From Demequina mangrovi (GTDB taxonomy: Bacteria; Actinomycetota; Actinomycetes; Actinomycetales; Demequinaceae), in contig NZ_BBLU01000006.1 in assembly GCF_000759715.1 (NCBI RefSeq), positions 1 through 64,000 of the forward strand: a stretch of 64,000 bases of DNA, read 5' to 3'. Each line of letters opens with the position of its first letter. Positions within the stretch are counted from its first letter, which is position 1. The translations under genes and the position numbers were made by a program. Under the pieces are notes generated by a model. It was not told the origin of the DNA and searched no databases. It saw only the letters and a list, made by a program, of their open reading frames with translations. This document shows positions 61,231 to 64,000 of this stretch, piece after piece.

Positions 61231-61716
61231 ATGCACTGCCCGTTCTGCCGCAACGGCGACTCCCGCGTCATCGACTCCCGGACCGCAGACGACGGCTCGT
61301 CGATCCGCAGGCGACGCGAATGCCCGGCGTGCGGCAAGCGCTTCACCACGGTCGAGACCGCGAGCCTCTCCGTCCTCAAGCGCAACGGCGTCACGGAGGC
61401 CTTCAGCCGCGACAAGATCGTGTCGGGCGTGAAGAAGGCGTGCCAGGGGCGTCCGGTGAGCGACGACGACCTCGCGCTCCTCGCACAGAAGGTCGAGGAG
61501 GCGATCCGCGCGAACGGCCAGGCCGAGATCAACGCTCTCGAGATCGGCCTCGCCATCCTGCCGCCGCTGCGCGAGCTCGACGAGATCGCGTACCTCCGCT
61601 TCGCGAGCGTCTACCAGGCCTTCGACACCCTCGAGGACTTCGAGGCCGCGATCGCCCGGCTTCGCGCCGAGGATGCGGTCAGCGACCGCCCTTCGGCTTC
61701 CTCGGCTTCCGAGTAG
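61231..61716 (+). CDS. nrdR: Transcriptional repressor NrdR
   Basis: NrdR (161 aa) senses ATP/dATP and represses ribonucleotide reductase genes. The zinc ribbon cysteines are C3, C6, C31 and C34 ([15 protein letters not shown]), followed by an ATP-cone ([17 protein letters not shown]). The ATG at 61231 follows a weak GACGAT element by 6 nt. The 3' end overlaps the convergent helicase gene by 38 bp. No nrd genes are in the window. Confidence 0.95.
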   Translation: MHCPFCRNGDSRVIDSRTADDGSSIRRRRECPACGKRFTTVETASLSVLKRNGVTEAFSRDKIVSGVKKACQGRPVSDDDLALLAQKVEEAIRANGQAEINALEIGLAILPPLRELDEIAYLRFASVYQAFDTLEDFEAAIARLRAEDAVSDRPSASSASE

Positions 61717-63463
61717 AGCTGTCGTACGAGCCCTTCCCGCTCTTCGGCCCACCCTTCGTGGACTTGCCGTAGGGCTTGTCGGAGCGCCCGGAGGACTTGC
61801 CTCCGCGGTCGGACCGGTCGCTCGAGTAGCCACCCTTGCCGGAGCGGCTCGTCGAGTAGCCGCCCTTCGAGTAGCCGCTCTTGGAGTAGCCGCCCCTCGA
61901 CTGGCGGTCGTCGCGGCGCGCGGGACGCTCGTCGAGCTGCGCCTCGCGCTCGTTCAGGCCGCGCTCGCGTGCGGCTAGAGCGGCCTCGCGCTCGGCGAGG
62001 CTGGCCTCCATGCGCGCCATCCGCTCCTCCATGCGCTGCGTGGCGGCGATCATCTCGTCGGCGCGGTCGTCACGACGCGGGGGACGCTCGTCCCGATCGC
62101 GGCGAGCCGGACGGTCGTCGCGGTCCCACTTGCGGGCCGGGCGGTCCTCCCAGCGGCGCTCCGTGCGCTGACGGTCGCCGCGGGACGGGCGGTCGCCTCG
62201 TCCGGGACGCTCGTACCGGCCCCGACGCTCCGGGCGCTGCGGCCGCGGCTCGCGGACGGGCTGCCACGACGGCTCACGCGCGCCGGTGAGCTCCTCGAGC
62301 ATCGCGAGCGACTCGTCGTCCTCGCCGCGCACCTTGCGGAACGTGACGTCGACGCCGGCGCGCTCGAGCATGCGGTCCGTCGAGCGGCGCTGGTGGGGGA
62401 GCACCAGCGTGACGACGAGGCCCTCCTCGCCGGCACGCGCGGTCCGGCCCGAGCGGTGCGTGTAGTCCTTGTGATCGGCGGGCGGGTCGATCTGCATCAC
62501 GAGGTCGACGTGGTCGACGTGGATGCCGCGCGCTGCGACGTCGGTCGCGACGAGCACGGGGACGTCGCCCGCGCGGAACGCGCTGATCGCGAAGTTGCGC
62601 TCGGCCTGCGAGCGGTCGCCGTGGATCGCGAGGGCGAGCACGCCCGCCTCGCGCATCTCGTCGGCGATCCGCTCGGTCGCGAGCTTGGTGCGCACGAACA
62701 CGATGGTGCGGCCCTCGCGCGCGGCGATGCGGGTCGCGATCTGGTACTTCGCGTTCGGCGGGACGTTGAGGACCACGTGGCGCATGGTCGCGGGCTGGTC
62801 GTCGCCGTCGGTGACGTCGTGCGTGACCGGGTTGTGCATGTACTGCTTCACCAGGCGGTCGACGTCGCCGTCGAGGGTCGCGGAGAACAGCAGGCGCTGG
62901 CCGCCCTCGGGCACGCCGGCGAGGATCTCCGTGATCTCGTCCATGAAGCCCATCTCGGCCATGTGGTCGGCCTCGTCCATGACGATGAGCTCGAGCTCGG
63001 AGAGATCGGCGTGACCGTTGCGCACCAGGTCCGCCATGCGGCCCGGCGTCGCGACCACGAGGTGCACGCCGCGCTCGAGCGCCTGGATCTGCTTCGACAT
63101 CGACAGTCCGCCCGCGACGAGCTTGAGCGACACGTGCATCGCGTGCGCGTAGGGCTCGAGCGCGTCGGAGACCTGCATGCCGAGCTCGCGCGTCGGCACG
63201 AGCACGATCGCGCGAGGGCGGCGCTTCTCCGGACGGGGTCCTTCGGCCAGGCGAACGATGGCGGGCAGGCCGAAGCCGAGCGTCTTTCCGGATCCCGTGC
63301 GGGCCTTGCCCAGCACGTCCTTGCCGGCCAGGGCGTCGGAGATGGTCGCGGCCTGGATGGGGAAGGCCGTGACGATGTCGTGGCGCGCCAGGGCGTCGAC
63401 CAGAGGATCGGGCAGCCCGAGCTCGGCGAAGGAGACGGCGTCGGGGGAATCGGTGGTGTTTAT
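61679..63463 (-). CDS. DEAD-box RNA helicase with apparent ATA start
   Basis: DEAD-box helicase. The motor shows TGSGKT, a DEAD box in [12 protein letters not shown], and [10 protein letters not shown]. After about residue 420 comes an Arg/Asp-rich region, a short coiled coil and a tail with repeated GGYS/SKSGYSK-like and Lys-rich segments, an RNA-binding style. The first ATG/GTG in frame is at 63316, but that would remove the Q motif. The frame upstream codes [20 protein letters not shown] and [10 protein letters not shown], an intact Q motif, and opens at ATA (63463) exactly in the serA stop. Coordinates use this ATA (594 aa). Confidence 0.82.
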   Translation of the reverse strand: MNTTDSPDAVSFAELGLPDPLVDALARHDIVTAFPIQAATISDALAGKDVLGKARTGSGKTLGFGLPAIVRLAEGPRPEKRRPRAIVLVPTRELGMQVSDALEPYAHAMHVSLKLVAGGLSMSKQIQALERGVHLVVATPGRMADLVRNGHADLSELELIVMDEADHMAEMGFMDEITEILAGVPEGGQRLLFSATLDGDVDRLVKQYMHNPVTHDVTDGDDQPATMRHVVLNVPPNAKYQIATRIAAREGRTIVFVRTKLATERIADEMREAGVLALAIHGDRSQAERNFAISAFRAGDVPVLVATDVAARGIHVDHVDLVMQIDPPADHKDYTHRSGRTARAGEEGLVVTLVLPHQRRSTDRMLERAGVDVTFRKVRGEDDESLAMLEELTGAREPSWQPVREPRPQRPERRGRYERPGRGDRPSRGDRQRTERRWEDRPARKWDRDDRPARRDRDERPPRRDDRADEMIAATQRMEERMARMEASLAEREAALAARERGLNEREAQLDERPARRDDRQSRGGYSKSGYSKGGYSTSRSGKGGYSSDRSDRGGKSSGRSDKPYGKSTKGGPKSGKGSYDSSTRKPRKPKGGR

Positions 63464-64000
63464 GAGAGAACTCGCAGTCGTACGGTGCCGGGCATGCTCG
63501 ACAGTGCCTGGACGGCGTCCTCGTCGAGGCCGGACGCGACGTCCGTCACCACGTAGCCGAGCTCGCCGCGGGTGCCGAGGAGCTGGGCGTCGATGTTGAC
63601 GTTGTGGGCCGCGAAGACCTGGTTGACGGCGGCGAGGACGCCGGGGATGTTCTCGTGCAGGTGGGCGACGCGGTGCGAGCCCTGGACCTGGTCGAGCGAG
63701 AGGTTGGGAAGGTTCACGCTGAGCGACGTGGACGCGTGGAACACGTAGTCGCGCAGGCGTGTCGCGACGAAGATGCCGATGTCGCGCTGCGCCTCCTCGG
63801 TCGACCCGCCGATGTGCGGGGTGAGGATGACGTTGGGCATGTTCTGCAGCGGCGACTCGAAGGGGTCGCCGGTCTTCTTGGGCTCCTCGGGGAACACGTC
63901 GATGGCGGCGCCGCCGATCGCTCCCGACTCGAGCCCCGCCTTGAGGGAGTCGAGGTCGACGATGAAGCCGCGGGACAGGTTGAGGAAGACGGCGCCGTCC
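63460..64000 (-). CDS. serA: D-3-phosphoglycerate dehydrogenase, N-terminal part outside window
   Basis: C-terminal 179 residues of SerA, first enzyme of serine synthesis. The visible part begins in LNLSRGFIVDLDSL, contains GAAIDVFPEEP, the catalytic His of TPHIGGSTEEAQRD and an ACT domain (HENIPGVLAAVNQVFAAHNV). The layout matches the shorter E. coli-type SerA without the intervening domain of mycobacterial SerA. The gene continues past base 64000. Its TAA overlaps the helicase start. Confidence 0.95.
   Translation of the reverse strand, partial: DGAVFLNLSRGFIVDLDSLKAGLESGAIGGAAIDVFPEEPKKTGDPFESPLQNMPNVILTPHIGGSTEEAQRDIGIFVATRLRDYVFHASTSLSVNLPNLSLDQVQGSHRVAHLHENIPGVLAAVNQVFAAHNVNIDAQLLGTRGELGYVVTDVASGLDEDAVQALSSMPGTVRLRVLS

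Noticed and set aside
1-64000. tRNA genes, insertion sequences, prophage or integrase genes
   Set aside because: No transposase, integrase, attachment repeat or tRNA cloverleaf could be found by reading both strands.

Overview
The window is a GC-rich (roughly 70% by eye) actinobacterial chromosome segment with no rRNA, tRNA, CRISPR array, prophage or insertion sequence. The core gene order follows the conserved actinobacterial block known from Mycobacterium tuberculosis (dapB, thyA, dfrA, dapA, rnj, ftsK, pgsA, clgR, recA, recX, miaB, miaA, dapF, hflX, lexA, chiZ-like, nrdR). Together with rny (RNase Y), a MacB-type efflux locus and very high G/C codon ends, this suggests a Micrococcales organism, perhaps Cellulomonas- or Demequina-like. 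The genus is inference.

Layout. 0-4.4 kb: infB (5' end missing), rbfA, truB, ribF. 4.5-8.0 kb: a gluABCD-type amino acid ABC importer. 8.1-12.5 kb: rpsO, pnp and an M16 peptidase. 12.6-18.9 kb: an inserted MacAB-like export locus with two membrane fusion proteins and a Met-rich lipoprotein, lying between the peptidase and dapB, which are normally close. 18.9-24.4 kb: dapB, a membrane TPR-like protein, GNAT enzymes, a ZIP transporter, AzlCD exporter, dfrA, thyA. 24.5-29.3 kb: a GAP-family protein, a SulP transporter divergent from an SdsA-type alkylsulfatase, and a cupin. 29.3-37.0 kb: dapA, rnj, ftsK and a GGDEF-EAL protein overlapping ftsK. 37.0-46.6 kb: an accessory catabolic island with IclR and TetR regulators, a phosphotriesterase-like protein, a TRAP transporter, a shikimate/quinate-type dehydrogenase, a QuiC-type 3-dehydroshikimate dehydratase, and a separate CapA-like protein. 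46.7-64 kb: pgsA, pncC, clgR, DUF3046, recA, recX, rny, miaB, miaA, dapF, ydeI-like, a methyltransferase, hflX, dinG, lexA, chiZ-like, nrdR, a DEAD-box helicase and serA (cut by the window end).

How it works together. The core part combines translation and RNA turnover (infB, rbfA, truB, rpsO, pnp, rnj, rny, miaA, miaB, hflX), the lysine/peptidoglycan pathway (dapA, dapB, dapF) and DNA repair with its SOS control: LexA boxes precede recA and fill the lexA/LysM intergenic region. The accessory island reads as uptake of a quinate/shikimate-like acid, oxidation to 3-dehydroshikimate and dehydration to protocatechuate. Ring-cleavage genes are not in the window. The sulfatase/SulP pair reads as sulfate release from alkyl sulfates coupled to sulfate movement.

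Promoter architecture is notable. At least fifteen genes have a TANNNT-like -10 element only 6-7 nt before the start codon, implying leaderless mRNAs. A 9-mer, GGACGATGC, occurs 22 times by eye on the two strands. The DEAD-box helicase at the end appears to start at an ATA codon inside the serA stop.
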